Counted from the first letter of the stretch, positions 1-9,360 are shown. The stretch: 64,000 nt of DNA from Bacteroidales bacterium (GCA_016933335.1 JAFGBD010000012.1:23260-87259); one strand, 5' to 3'. Numbers and translations: made by a program. The notes: generated from the sequence alone by a model not told the origin.

Positions 1-480
1 TTTAACGGCGAAACCAATTCTGTTAAAAACCTTCTGACAGGTCAGTATGACCATGTTCCCAGGATACAACGGACCTATAAACAGCATGGCATCGGAACAA
101 TTGTTGTGGGAGATGAAAACTACGGAGAAGGTTCTTCGCGTGAGCATGCAGCAATGGAACCAAGACACATGGGTGTAAAAGTTATCCTGGTGCGTTCATT
201 TGCCAGGATACACGAGACCAATCTGAAAAAACAGGGAATGCTCGCCCTGACATTTGCAGATAAGGATGACTATGACAGGATAAGGGAAGATGACATCATC
301 GATGTCAACGGCCTGACAATATTTGCACCCGGCAGCCAGTTTACGGTTACCCTCAGGCATTCTGACGGTACAACAGAACAGATAGCTGCCAGTCATTCTT
401 ACAATGAAAACCAGATAGAATGGTTTAAGGCCGGATCGGCACTTAACCTGATACGCAGGCAACAGATACAAGACCAATAA
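1..480 (+). CDS. Aconitate hydratase, C-terminal part (5' end outside window)
   Basis: The reading frame is open from the first base, so only the last 159 residues are present. They form the swivel domain (domain 4) of aconitase, the TCA-cycle enzyme that isomerises citrate to isocitrate on a 4Fe-4S cluster. The stretch [15 protein letters not shown], which holds the substrate-binding Ser-Arg pair, and the following [14 protein letters not shown] are hallmarks of the mitochondrial-type aconitase branch found in Bacteroidetes. The cluster-binding cysteines lie upstream of the window and cannot be checked. miaA follows after 30 bp on the same strand and may be cotranscribed. Confidence 0.95.
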   Translation, partial: FNGETNSVKNLLTGQYDHVPRIQRTYKQHGIGTIVVGDENYGEGSSREHAAMEPRHMGVKVILVRSFARIHETNLKKQGMLALTFADKDDYDRIREDDIIDVNGLTIFAPGSQFTVTLRHSDGTTEQIAASHSYNENQIEWFKAGSALNLIRRQQIQDQ

Positions 481-510
481 ATTTGCCTGACACGCATAAA
501 TCCACTGGAA

Positions 511-1452
511 GTGACAAATGCAAAAAGAACACTGATCGTCATTGCCGGACCCACAGCAGTGGGTAAAACACATACGGCTGTAAAACTGGCCGGATACCTG
601 GATACGGAAATCATTTCATGCGATTCACGCCAGATATACAAGGAGCTGAGCATCGGCACGGCCGTCCCTGATATCCGTGAACTTGACGGTATCAGGTGCC
701 ATTTTGTCCGTAACAAATCCATCCACCAGTACTACAACGCCAGCATGTTTGAAAACGAAGTGCTGGAACTGCTCGGGGACCTGTTCAGGATTAAAGATAC
801 TGTGATACTGGCCGGCGGATCAGGAATGTACATTGATGCTGTGTGCAAAGGCATTGATGATCTGCCTTCCGTTGATACTGAGATCAGGCAGCAGCTTCAG
901 GACCAGTATCAGAAAGAAGGAATAGAAAGCATGAGAGCCCTGCTTAAACGGCTTGATCCTGAATATTACAAAACGGCTGACTTAAGAAATGCCAAACGCA
1001 TACTTAAGGCAATTGAAGTGACTCTGATGACAGGCAGGGCTTACTCTGCATTTCTGACCAACCCGGATAAAAGAAGAGCATTTGAGATCCTTAAGATAGG
1101 TTTGAATATCCCGCGTGAAGCACTGTATAAGAGAATCAATGAAAGAGTGGACAGGATGATACGGGAAGGTCTGGTAAACGAGGCAAAGCGATATTTCGAA
1201 TTCAGGCATCTGAATGCGTTGAATACTTTAGGATACAAGGAAATATTCAGGTATCTTGAAGGTACACTGACACTTGAGGAAACGATTGACCTCATTAAAA
1301 GAAACACCAGGAAATATGCAAGACGGCAATTAACCTGGTTCAGAAAATACGATGATATGAAATGGTTCGATCCGTCTGAATTATCCGTTATCAAAAACCA
1401 TATAGAGCAATACCTGAACAGAAGAACAGCATCATCCCAAAAAAACAGCTGA
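511..1452 (+). CDS. miaA: tRNA dimethylallyltransferase MiaA
   Basis: Transfers a dimethylallyl group to N6 of A37 in tRNAs that read UNN codons; the product is usually matured further by MiaB. The 313-residue length is normal for the family. The N-terminal P-loop GPTAVGKT (residues 13-20), a DSRQIY motif around residues 38-43, and the AGGSGMYIDAV segment near residue 100 are all present and intact. The start is GTG at 511; no better ATG lies upstream within the frame. It sits 30 bp after aconitase and about 80 bp before a secreted protein gene that appears to have its own promoter. Confidence 0.96.
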   Translation: MTNAKRTLIVIAGPTAVGKTHTAVKLAGYLDTEIISCDSRQIYKELSIGTAVPDIRELDGIRCHFVRNKSIHQYYNASMFENEVLELLGDLFRIKDTVILAGGSGMYIDAVCKGIDDLPSVDTEIRQQLQDQYQKEGIESMRALLKRLDPEYYKTADLRNAKRILKAIEVTLMTGRAYSAFLTNPDKRRAFEILKIGLNIPREALYKRINERVDRMIREGLVNEAKRYFEFRHLNALNTLGYKEIFRYLEGTLTLEETIDLIKRNTRKYARRQLTWFRKYDDMKWFDPSELSVIKNHIEQYLNRRTASSQKNS

Positions 1453-1492
1453 CTTTTAATAACAGGATGCCCTGAGGAAAAGATTGTTTTAA

Positions 1493-1500
1493 TACATTTG
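1493..1500 (+). promoter_or_regulatory. Candidate Bacteroidetes -7 promoter element
   Basis: TACATTTG matches the Bacteroidetes -7 consensus TAnnTTTG. It lies between miaA and the secreted-protein gene. No clear -33 TTTG is found at the usual distance, so this is only a candidate. Confidence 0.35.
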
Positions 1501-1531
1501 CTTCATGCAAAGATGTTCTAATCATAAGCCG

Positions 1532-3094
1532 ATGAACACCGGAAATTTCAAAACATTTAAATGCCTGCTGCTGTTATCATTTTTGCCTTTGACAGCATTG
1601 CCACAGCAAATCCAGGTTACGGCCAGCAAACCTGATTTTAATTACGGTTCCGCCAGCGTGCATAAAATCATTGGTCACGATGCCGATCATTTTTATGTGG
1701 TGAAATTTCACAGCAACCAGTACTATCTTGAAAAACTGGATAATGATCTGAACCTGTTACTTGAAGAGCCGGTAAAACTGTTTGAAGGATTAAGGACCTA
1801 TGAACTCGAGACCGTGGTTCATTTCTATGGCAGGCTTTATATCTTTGCCTCAAGAAGAAGATTCAATGACATCACCCTTTATTACCAGGTTATTGATAAA
1901 AGCAATCTCCTTCCCGAATCCGATCTGACCGAGCTTACCAACATCAAATTTATCAAGGGCAACTGGGCTGATTTTCACTTTGCCCTTTCCAGGCATGAGA
2001 AAAAACTCCTGATAGCATGCAGGACAAAATTGCACTGGTCAAAAGTACAATTCAATGAATATTATGTTTTTGGTGAAGATTTTAAATTGATATGGAAAAG
2101 AGAAGATTCATTTGAATTCAGCGGACAGGGCCCGCGTGATAACAAATATGTTGTTGATGAAACAGGAAATATCTCCATTCTGAGCCTTCAAAAAAGAGAG
2201 TCCATTTTATCTTTATTCAGTGACATTAAGAACGTTTATACCATTTACCGTTATACCAATGAAGGAGCAGATTTCAATGAATATCCTGTTACGCTGAGGA
2301 ACAAGTATATCAGGGGTGTGAAAATCATCGGAGGCGAGCATGGTGAGCTTATCTGTGCAGGGCTCTATTCAGAATTGTTCCGGTCAGGTGTAAGGGGGAC
2401 ATATTTCTTTAAAATTCATCCCTATAACGGCAGGATATATGACAACTATCTGAATGAATTCAGTGATGCCATGCTTGACCAGCTGTCAGAAACAAAAGAA
2501 CCGATTATCGAAAATGAAGAGCTGATAAAATATGTAATGACCGACCTGGTTTTGCGCGATAATGGTACCATCATACTCATTGCTGAGCAGCTGTTTGAAC
2601 AGACTTACGATACGTACAACAACCTCATTGTTACCTGCTATGATACCATTGGTCAGGTCTACTGGAGCCAGGTTATCGAAAAGAACCAGGATTTCAACAT
2701 CCATATGCTCGCCAGAACCGGCGTTGAGCCTTCTGATTACCGTGATTATATCATGGAAACCGGGGCGATCGACCAGACTATTGAAAACTATTGTTCATAT
2801 GCACTGATGGCCCCACTGGATGAGACCTCTGTTATCATTTTTTTCAATAACGATTTCAGAAACCTGGATCAGCCTGAAAAGAACAGGAATTTCAATCGCC
2901 CGAGAAAATCATACATTAAAGCAGTTGCAATAGATGAATATGGGAATATATCAAGCCAGCCAGTATTGAAATGGAAGAAAAAAGCGCTGTTTCCCGAGCC
3001 CATCAGATTTTATGACACACTTTACAATACCATTGTCATACCTGCTTATAAAGGTCGTAAATTCAATTATTACAAAATAACAGCAAGGTTTTAG
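1532..3094 (+). CDS. Secreted protein of unknown function
   Basis: 520 residues with an N-terminal signal peptide (basic start, then a Leu-rich core CLLLLSFLPLTALP, cleavage probably before QQIQV), so it is likely periplasmic or surface-exposed. The mature part is rich in short beta-strand-like stretches with recurring DLNLLLEE, DDFKLIWK and YDTIGQVYWSQ type segments, which suggests a beta-propeller; this is inference from pattern only. No catalytic motif was recognised. An ATG also exists in frame at 1505, but a good -7 element (TACATTTG, 1493-1500) would place the transcript start at or after 1505, so 1532 is preferred. Confidence 0.75.
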   Translation: MNTGNFKTFKCLLLLSFLPLTALPQQIQVTASKPDFNYGSASVHKIIGHDADHFYVVKFHSNQYYLEKLDNDLNLLLEEPVKLFEGLRTYELETVVHFYGRLYIFASRRRFNDITLYYQVIDKSNLLPESDLTELTNIKFIKGNWADFHFALSRHEKKLLIACRTKLHWSKVQFNEYYVFGEDFKLIWKREDSFEFSGQGPRDNKYVVDETGNISILSLQKRESILSLFSDIKNVYTIYRYTNEGADFNEYPVTLRNKYIRGVKIIGGEHGELICAGLYSELFRSGVRGTYFFKIHPYNGRIYDNYLNEFSDAMLDQLSETKEPIIENEELIKYVMTDLVLRDNGTIILIAEQLFEQTYDTYNNLIVTCYDTIGQVYWSQVIEKNQDFNIHMLARTGVEPSDYRDYIMETGAIDQTIENYCSYALMAPLDETSVIIFFNNDFRNLDQPEKNRNFNRPRKSYIKAVAIDEYGNISSQPVLKWKKKALFPEPIRFYDTLYNTIVIPAYKGRKFNYYKITARF

Positions 3095-3144
3095 TCCGGC
3101 CGGCAAAACGAAAGACCTGCATATTATTAATTTTAACAGACCGA

Positions 3145-3621
3145 ATGATACACGATCCGGAAATAAAACATTTTAATATCAGGATTTACGGACTGGTCAT
3201 CAACGAAGAAAAAGAAGTATTACTGACTGATGAGTTTCAGCTCGGACAGAAGATGACCAAATTTCCGGGAGGCGGACTCAGGTTTGGTGAAGGACCGGCA
3301 GAGTGCATGATGCGTGAAGCCATTGAAGAATTCGGACAGGAAGTTGAGATTGTCGAACACTTCTATACAACCGATTTTTTTCAGAAGTCATTCTTTTTTA
3401 AAGATCACCAGATCATAAGCATCTATTATGTCATCAGGTTTAAAGAACCCGTCAGGTTCAGGATTTCAGAAAAACCATTTGATTTCCCTGAGATGAAGAA
3501 CGGCAGCCAGAGTTTCAGGTGGAAAAAAATTACAGGTCTTTCACCAGGTGACCTGTCCTTACCTATCGACCAGCATGTGGCAGAAATGCTTAAAAAAAGA
3601 TACGGCTCTTCAGAAATATGA
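3145..3621 (+). CDS. NUDIX hydrolase
   Basis: 158 residues with an intact NUDIX box: GGLRFGE, seven residues, then REAIEEFG (about residues 48-70), matching GX5EX7REUXEEXGU, the Mg2+-binding pyrophosphohydrolase motif. Such enzymes cleave nucleoside diphosphates linked to another moiety. The substrate cannot be told from the sequence; nucleotide sugars are conceivable because a nucleotide-sugar operon follows on the same strand after about 280 bp, but that is only proximity. The preceding secreted-protein gene ends 50 bp upstream. Confidence 0.9.
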   Translation: MIHDPEIKHFNIRIYGLVINEEKEVLLTDEFQLGQKMTKFPGGGLRFGEGPAECMMREAIEEFGQEVEIVEHFYTTDFFQKSFFFKDHQIISIYYVIRFKEPVRFRISEKPFDFPEMKNGSQSFRWKKITGLSPGDLSLPIDQHVAEMLKKRYGSSEI

Positions 3622-3639
3622 TCCTAAAGAATTGATGAT

Positions 3640-3803
3640 CCTCTAAGCTTGCTTCGAAGAACCGGAGTAAAACGCAGCTCGACGGAGGCAATCACCGATC
3701 CCTTTAAGGTTTTTTTGCTTGCTTACCCCGCAGTAAAGCTGCGGGGAACCGGAGCGAGGCGGAGCTCACTGAAAGTAATGCGCTCGCCGGGATTCCTCAG
3801 TTA
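3640..3803 (+). repeat. Hairpin-rich intergenic element, copy related to the one at 50 kb
   Basis: The gap between the NUDIX gene and the heptose operon holds a GC-rich element. It has a perfect 8-bp hairpin (CCCCGCAG 3726-3733 with CTGCGGGG 3739-3746), directly followed by an ACCGGAGCGA block and ending in GCTCGCCGGGATTC (3782-3795). The same block order recurs at 50072-50252, so this is a dispersed, probably REP-like family. It contains no convincing reading frame. The rest of 3804-3902 is AT-rich leader to the next gene. Confidence 0.7.
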
Positions 3804-3902
3804 AAGTTTTATGTATCTGTAACAAACAAATAAGTTTTTAAAAACCTTAATTTTTCATTTTCTTTGCTAAACACAAATGCATATTATTGTACAGGTCAGT
3901 CA

Positions 3903-5780
3903 ATGAAAGCAGTTATTTTAGCAGGTGGTAAAGGAACCCGCCTGGCAGAATATACCAGGGAAATTCCCAAGCCCATGCTCCAGATCGGAGGTAAATCCAT
4001 CCTTGAATACCAGATTGATATGCTCATTAAATACCAGGTTAAGGAAATTATCATCCTGGTGAATTATCTTAAAGATATCATCATCAACCATTTTGGTGAC
4101 GGCAGCACTTATAACATCAGCATCAGGTATTTTGAAGAAGCCAGGCCACTGGGTACGGCAGGAGGACTGAAGGAGGTGGAAGAATGGCTGGAAGATGATT
4201 TCTTTGTGCTCTATGGCGATGTCATGATCAATATGGACCTGCAGCGGCTGGCAGATTACCATTTACAAAAAAAGAGCCAGTGTACCCTTGTACTGCATCC
4301 AAATAACCACCCCTACGACAGCGACCTGGTTGAAACAGATGCAGACGGCAGGATCATTTCCTTTCATCCTAAACCGCATGAAAACCTCTCGTATTACCAT
4401 AACCTGGTGAATGCCGGGGTATATGTTTTCTCACCTGATATTCTGAATTATCTTGAAAAAGGTACAAAAGCCGACTTCGGCAGGGAAGTTTTTCCGCGAA
4501 TATTCAATGATCTGAGGATGTATGGCTATATCACTTCCGAATACCTTAAAGATATGGGCACACCGGAACGGTGGGAGGAAGTCGGCAGGGATTACAAAAC
4601 CGGAAAAATCTTTCAGTTCAATTATGAAAATCCGCAAAAAGCAATATTTCTTGACCGTGACGGTGTGCTGAATGTGGAAAGAAGCTTTATCAGCAGGCCT
4701 GAAGAACTTGAATTGTATGATTTCACGCCTGAAGCGATCCGTAAAATCAATGAATCGCATTATCTGACCGTTGTCGTCACCAACCAGTCGGTTATAGCGC
4801 GAAACCTCTGTTCGCTGGAAGAACTGGACCTTATTCATAAAAAACTGGAGACCGACCTGGGCATGCAGCATGCCTATCTTGACGCCTTGTACTTCTGTCC
4901 TCATCACCCCGACAAAGGTTATCCCGAAGAAAGGAAGGAATATAAAATAGACTGTGACTGCCGCAAACCCAGGCCGGGCCTTTTCCTCAGGGCAGCTAAG
5001 GACCTCAGTATCAGTCTGAATGAATCATGGATGATCGGAGACTCCGAACGTGATATACAGGCCGGTATCAATGCAGGATGCCGGACCATTGGCGTGATGA
5101 CCGGTTACGGTATTGCTGCTGCCGGTATACAGCCCGATTTTTTCTTTGCCGACCTGCTTGAAGCCGCCGACTTTATCATTCAGGATCCCTATCAGAAGAA
5201 TTTTATTGAACTGAAAAAAAAGGTCGAATCGCTAAAAAAACGACCGGTTATCTTTTCGGTGGCAGGTAACTCCAGGTCAGGAAAGACCAACTTTGTTTCA
5301 TACCTGAATCTTTCTTTCAAAAAAAATGGCTACAGGATCCTGACAATTGATCTTGATAACTGGATCCTTCCGGAATCTGAAAGGAAGAGCTGCAAAAATG
5401 TGTATGACAGGTTTCAAAGCAGGAAAATAGAAGAGGATATCGCAAGACTTCTGGATGGTGAAACAATACAGGTACAAACTTACGTCAATCATCCGGAAAG
5501 GATTTCACAACCTGTTGAGTACAGTTTTCAGCAGGAAGATATTGTCATCATTGACGGTATTGTTTCACTCGGACTCTATAAGATCCGCCAGATAACCGAC
5601 ATTAAAATATTTATGGACATCGATCTGCAGGTTCTCCGCGAAAGACTTGATAAATACTATTCATGGAGACAGAAGGGAAAAGATGAGATCGAACAGCTTT
5701 TTCAAAAAAGAAAAACCGATGAGTATCTTTTAATAGAAAAAGACCGTAAATTTGCTGACTTTATCATTAATGCAATTTAA
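3903..5780 (+). CDS. Trifunctional fusion: heptose-1-P nucleotidyltransferase / HAD heptose-bisphosphate phosphatase / P-loop kinase-like domain
   Basis: 625 residues, three domains. Residues 1 to about 235: a sugar-1-phosphate nucleotidyltransferase with LAGGKGTRL at 5-13, resembling HddC, the GDP-heptose guanylyltransferase. About 245-420: a HAD-IIIA phosphatase like GmhB, with DRDGVLN, TNQS, the Zn-binding CDCRKPRPG and GDSERD. About 430-625: a uridine-kinase-like P-loop domain with Walker A GNSRSGKT and a late DxD-type IIDG. The first two would dephosphorylate heptose-1,7-bisphosphate and activate heptose-1-phosphate as GDP-heptose. The role of the third domain is unknown. Start at 3903 is chosen because the nucleotidyltransferase fold begins there; the frame extends upstream only through a TTG. 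The HddA-like kinase gene follows after 2 bp. Confidence 0.9.
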   Translation: MKAVILAGGKGTRLAEYTREIPKPMLQIGGKSILEYQIDMLIKYQVKEIIILVNYLKDIIINHFGDGSTYNISIRYFEEARPLGTAGGLKEVEEWLEDDFFVLYGDVMINMDLQRLADYHLQKKSQCTLVLHPNNHPYDSDLVETDADGRIISFHPKPHENLSYYHNLVNAGVYVFSPDILNYLEKGTKADFGREVFPRIFNDLRMYGYITSEYLKDMGTPERWEEVGRDYKTGKIFQFNYENPQKAIFLDRDGVLNVERSFISRPEELELYDFTPEAIRKINESHYLTVVVTNQSVIARNLCSLEELDLIHKKLETDLGMQHAYLDALYFCPHHPDKGYPEERKEYKIDCDCRKPRPGLFLRAAKDLSISLNESWMIGDSERDIQAGINAGCRTIGVMTGYGIAAAGIQPDFFFADLLEAADFIIQDPYQKNFIELKKKVESLKKRPVIFSVAGNSRSGKTNFVSYLNLSFKKNGYRILTIDLDNWILPESERKSCKNVYDRFQSRKIEEDIARLLDGETIQVQTYVNHPERISQPVEYSFQQEDIVIIDGIVSLGLYKIRQITDIKIFMDIDLQVLRERLDKYYSWRQKGKDEIEQLFQKRKTDEYLLIEKDRKFADFIINAI

Positions 5781-5782
5781 GG

Positions 5783-6772
5783 ATGATCATTTCCCGGACA
5801 CCTTTCAGGATTAGTTTTGTAGGCGGCGGCTCAGACATGGAAACCTTTTATTCCAGGCACCGCGGGGCTGTCCTGAGCACCTCCATCAACAAATACATGT
5901 ACATCTCCTCGCACAGGTTCTTCTTCCCGGATAAAATCCGCATCAAATATTCACAGACAGAAACAGTGAATTCCGTTCAGGAACTTCAGCATCCCATCCT
6001 GCGTGAGACGTTGAAAAAGCTGAATATCCCGGGAGGAACAGAGATAAGCTCCATTGCTGATATACCTGCCGGAACCGGTATGGGCTCCTCTTCGTCTTTC
6101 ACGGTCGGACTGCTGCATAATCTTTATGCAGTAAAACGGCAGTTTGTGACACACGAACAGCTGGCAAGAGAAGCATGTGAGATCGAGATCGGCCTGCTCA
6201 AGGAACCGATAGGTAAGCAAGACCAGTATGCTGTTGCTTTCGGCGGATTAAATGTCATCTCTTTCAATCCCGACGGTAGTGTCGTTGTTGAACCATTGTA
6301 TATTAAAAATGAAGTTTATGAAGCATTGCAGGAAAACCTGCTTATGTTTTATACCGGTAATCAGCGCAAAGCTTCTGATATTCTGTCAGAACAGAAAAAA
6401 AATGCATCAAGGGAAGATAAGTTCAATATCCTGAAGTCGATGGTGACCCTTGTATCTGATCTTAAAGAATGCCTGTACAATGAAAACCTTGATGATTTCG
6501 GAAAAATTCTGCATGAGAACTGGATCCTGAAACAAAAACTGGCAGCACATATCAGCAACAGCGAGATCGGGGAGATGTACAGGACAGGTTTGAAGAATGG
6601 TGCCACAGGGGGAAAGTTGCTCGGTGCCGGTGGCGGTGGTTTTATGTTATTCTACTGTGAAAAAAACAAACAAATGAAACTTACTGAATCGTTGAAACAT
6701 TGCAGAAAATTTGATTTTGCTTTCGAACGCGACGGTTCAAAACTTATTTATTTTGCCGATGAAAAATTCTGA
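5783..6772 (+). CDS. hddA: GHMP kinase, D-glycero-alpha-D-manno-heptose-7-phosphate kinase type
   Basis: 329 residues with the three GHMP motifs: RTPFRISFVGGGSD at the N-terminus, the phosphate-binding PAGTGMGSSSSF near residue 100, and KLLGAGGGGFMLFY near residue 280. The N-terminal motif with FVGGGSD is typical of HddA and its relatives, which phosphorylate heptose-7-phosphate at C1 to give the 1,7-bisphosphate. Fucose or other sugar kinases share this fold, but the neighbours (fused GmhB/HddC and GmhA) make heptose the likely substrate. It starts 2 bp after the fusion gene and overlaps gmhA by 14 bp, so the three are translated from one transcript. Confidence 0.88.
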   Translation: MIISRTPFRISFVGGGSDMETFYSRHRGAVLSTSINKYMYISSHRFFFPDKIRIKYSQTETVNSVQELQHPILRETLKKLNIPGGTEISSIADIPAGTGMGSSSSFTVGLLHNLYAVKRQFVTHEQLAREACEIEIGLLKEPIGKQDQYAVAFGGLNVISFNPDGSVVVEPLYIKNEVYEALQENLLMFYTGNQRKASDILSEQKKNASREDKFNILKSMVTLVSDLKECLYNENLDDFGKILHENWILKQKLAAHISNSEIGEMYRTGLKNGATGGKLLGAGGGGFMLFYCEKNKQMKLTESLKHCRKFDFAFERDGSKLIYFADEKF

Positions 6773-7367
6773 TTATACTGCCTATTTTGATAAAGTTGCA
6801 GCTACGCTTAAAAAGATTGACCAGGATATTCTTGAAAAACTGGTAAAGGTCATTCTTGAATGCCGCGACAGGGGTAATACCATTTATATCTTCGGAAACG
6901 GAGGAAGTGCCGCAACAGCCTCGCATGTCGCCGGTGATTTCATGAAAGGTATCTCTTACCAGCTTGAAAAACGTTTCAGGGTAATATGTCTTTGTGATAA
7001 TATTCCGGGTACATCTGCCATATCCAATGATCTCACCTATGAGGATGTTTTCATCGAACCCCTGAAAAGTTTTGTGAATAAAAACGATGTTGTGATCGGA
7101 ATTTCAGGCAGCGGGAACTCGGTCAATGTTATCAGGGCATTGGAATACGCCGTCGCAAAAGGTGCAACTACTGTTGCCATGGTTGGTTATAAAGGAGGCA
7201 AACTCAAAGATACCGCCGACATCGTGGTTCATGTTCCCGTCGATGATATGGAGGTTGCAGAGGATATCCATCTTATCATTTTTCATGCCATAAAGCAAAG
7301 CATTAACCGTCTCTTAAAGGGAGACCATTATTCAATGGGATCTAACTATGACCGGCGTGTGAAGTGA
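6759..7367 (+). CDS. gmhA: Sedoheptulose-7-phosphate isomerase (SIS domain)
   Basis: 202 residues of a SIS-fold isomerase with FGNGGSAATASHVAGDF near residue 48 and GISGSGNSVNV near residue 118, both phosphosugar-binding loops typical of GmhA. The enzyme converts sedoheptulose-7-phosphate to D-glycero-D-manno-heptose-7-phosphate, the first step of the heptose nucleotide pathway. ATG at 6759 is chosen because GmhA homology starts there and because it overlaps the end of the kinase gene in the manner of translational coupling. Together the three genes encode all four enzymatic steps of GDP-heptose synthesis. Confidence 0.92.
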   Translation: MKNSDYTAYFDKVAATLKKIDQDILEKLVKVILECRDRGNTIYIFGNGGSAATASHVAGDFMKGISYQLEKRFRVICLCDNIPGTSAISNDLTYEDVFIEPLKSFVNKNDVVIGISGSGNSVNVIRALEYAVAKGATTVAMVGYKGGKLKDTADIVVHVPVDDMEVAEDIHLIIFHAIKQSINRLLKGDHYSMGSNYDRRVK

Positions 7368-7418
7368 GCTCAAAACAAGCACTCTTTTATTGTACAGGCT
7401 ATCTGATCCTGAAAGGTA

Positions 7419-8291
7419 TCACAATATGTTTTTTACCATTGAATAGATCTCTTCAGGATTAATTCTGGCCATACAATGGTCGGGACCATGAGGGCAGGGC
7501 CTTCCGTAAAGCTTACCATCCACATTCTTATCGGAGTCTATGCACTCTTCGGTAAAGGGCAGCCGGCATGTACGGTCAGCTATGAGATGATGGTGTTCAT
7601 CATATCCGTATCTCTCCCTTAATGTGGCACCCCAGAGCACAACGGCAGGTTTTTTCAGCATGTGGGCAGCATGCATGACAAGGTTATCCGAGGTAATTAC
7701 CAGATCGCATCTTCTGAGAACATTGATTAATTGCCGGAGATCTGTCAGACCGAGCAATGAATAACTGTTGCGGATATGAACGTCCCTCAGCCTTCCGACC
7801 TGGAAGACAAAATAATGATCCATTTTAAGCTTTTCCACGAGTGCATGCCAGAGAAACGGAGGCATAACTTTCCTCGGGGAATCAGATGCCGGAGCTATGG
7901 CTATGCTGATGCTTTTCCAGGGGACAGCGTCTGTGAGTATGGAATCTTCAACCTCCATATCCGGAAGATAAAGTTTTTCTTCCACAGGGATATCCAGTCC
8001 GAAAGCTTTGGCTAATGTCTGGTATGCACGATGCACTCCCGGGCCCAGAATATCCATGCTCCAGTAGTCTACACTCACTATCTGTTCATCTTTTCCGGGA
8101 TAGCCGATCTCTGATATGGCGGGATGACCTTTAAACACGGTCAGGTAATTGGTCCGCCTGATCAGGTTATACTTCCTGGCAGGATCCCGTTCAAGAACCT
8201 GTTTTAAAACCCCGGAGAGCATCAGCATGTCTCCAAAGCCACCGATCGGATTGATCCAGGGATATGAATCAGGCTGCTTCATTCTTCTCAT
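7419..8291 (-). CDS. Glycosyltransferase family 9 (heptosyltransferase-like), last gene of the radical SAM operon
   Basis: 290 residues, somewhat short for a WaaC/WaaF-type enzyme (about 320-350). The N-terminal GGFGDML is the glycine-rich acceptor-side loop and TSDNLVMHAAHMLKKPAVVLWG in the C-terminal half is the family 9 nucleotide-sugar site. The tail has the Cys-rich RPCPHGPDHCMARI pattern common in this family. It overlaps the upstream radical SAM gene by 23 bp and is the last gene of that operon, so its acceptor may be the operon's Tyr/Ser-rich protein rather than lipid A core. The convergent neighbour is the GDP-heptose operon, which could supply the donor. Both points are inference. 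ATG also exists at 8282. Confidence 0.85.
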   Translation of the reverse strand: MRRMKQPDSYPWINPIGGFGDMLMLSGVLKQVLERDPARKYNLIRRTNYLTVFKGHPAISEIGYPGKDEQIVSVDYWSMDILGPGVHRAYQTLAKAFGLDIPVEEKLYLPDMEVEDSILTDAVPWKSISIAIAPASDSPRKVMPPFLWHALVEKLKMDHYFVFQVGRLRDVHIRNSYSLLGLTDLRQLINVLRRCDLVITSDNLVMHAAHMLKKPAVVLWGATLRERYGYDEHHHLIADRTCRLPFTEECIDSDKNVDGKLYGRPCPHGPDHCMARINPEEIYSMVKNIL

Positions 8292-9348
8292 TTAAGAAAT
8301 TTATAAGGAAGTCCTTTACCATACTTATTCGCGCATGACACCAATTATCATCGAGCAGTTCATCATTTTGTGAGAAAGCATCCATGATGGTATTCCCAAA
8401 ACAGGACGACCATAAACTGCAGCTATTGCAGTTCCTCACTTTACTTATATCATTCAACAGCTGATGATGATACTGGTTTGTTTTATGAACCATCTCTTCC
8501 ATCGTTTCATTGAACAGGTTACCCAGTGGCATACCTGGTTTCTTATAATGACGATAGTCTCCTTCGGTGTCAATAACAACCGGTATTTCCTGACGGATAT
8601 CTCCGGACAGGTTGTTGTTCAGCAATGACCGGGCTGTATCAGCCAGGCTGCTGTATGGTTCAACGGTGCTGATCCGGTCTTTTATCTGCCACCACAAAGG
8701 AAAGGTCTGTTGCAGGAACTCTTTAAAATCTTCCGGTGTAATATTCAGATCCTCAAGGGCAGCATCCCTTATCATCACCGGATTTACAGATACAGGGCCG
8801 TTCAGGTTGATGTTGGTAAGATAGTAAAACACATCTTCGGGAAGATCCAATGATTTTTTTGTAACCACGTAATTGATCCCGACATTGATATTCTTCTTCT
8901 CAAGAAGCATCAATGCTGCAAATAACTTATTCTTGTAAGCATGCCTGTCACCCGGCTTTTTCAGAAGCCTGACCGAATTATCCGGATCGATGCTGGTACC
9001 AATATTCTTAAGGTTAAGTGCCGTTAAAACCTGCAAAAAACTTTCGGTCAGCAGCGTAAGGTTGCTCTGGAAACTGTGTATGATCCGGTGACTGCACTCA
9101 GCACAATACGCTGTCTGGGTTTTTAACACGTTTCTGTAAAAGTCAATGCCCAATAACAATGGTTCTCCGCCATGCCACTGTATTTCAATAGTCTCATCAT
9201 GATTGAGTTTGAGATACCGGCCGGCTTTACTGAAAAGATTTTTTAAGAATGACAGGTTCACCTTTCTGAGTTTTCTCGATTTATCAGTGAAACAATAGAT
9301 GCAATCAGAATTGCACCGGTTAACCGTTTTCAAAACCAAAATGGGCAT
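8269..9348 (-). CDS. Radical SAM protein with reduced SPASM domain
   Basis: 359 residues. Cys12, Cys16 and Cys19 (CNSDCIYC) bind the radical SAM 4Fe-4S cluster; WHGGEPLL near residue 60 is the SAM-contacting GGE motif. The C-terminal CNSCSLWSSC and a later WC fit the second half of a SPASM domain. The cysteines expected before it, where the paralogue at 9361-10461 has them, are absent (VIDTEGDYRHY), so the auxiliary-cluster set is incomplete. The two proteins are clear paralogues along their length (QSNLT/QTNLT, TSIDP/TSYDP, FPLWW/FPVWW). It starts 12 bp after the paralogue ends and overlaps the glycosyltransferase. Likely modifies the peptide made from 12361-12834. Confidence 0.9.
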   Translation of the reverse strand: MPILVLKTVNRCNSDCIYCFTDKSRKLRKVNLSFLKNLFSKAGRYLKLNHDETIEIQWHGGEPLLLGIDFYRNVLKTQTAYCAECSHRIIHSFQSNLTLLTESFLQVLTALNLKNIGTSIDPDNSVRLLKKPGDRHAYKNKLFAALMLLEKKNINVGINYVVTKKSLDLPEDVFYYLTNINLNGPVSVNPVMIRDAALEDLNITPEDFKEFLQQTFPLWWQIKDRISTVEPYSSLADTARSLLNNNLSGDIRQEIPVVIDTEGDYRHYKKPGMPLGNLFNETMEEMVHKTNQYHHQLLNDISKVRNCNSCSLWSSCFGNTIMDAFSQNDELLDDNWCHARISMVKDFLINFLNEKNEAA

Positions 9349-9360
9349 CCGGCAAACTGG

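Noticed and set aside
3864..3902. Upstream extension of the heptose fusion protein from TTG
   Set aside because: The 13 extra residues show no homology and the nucleotidyltransferase fold begins at Met 3903.
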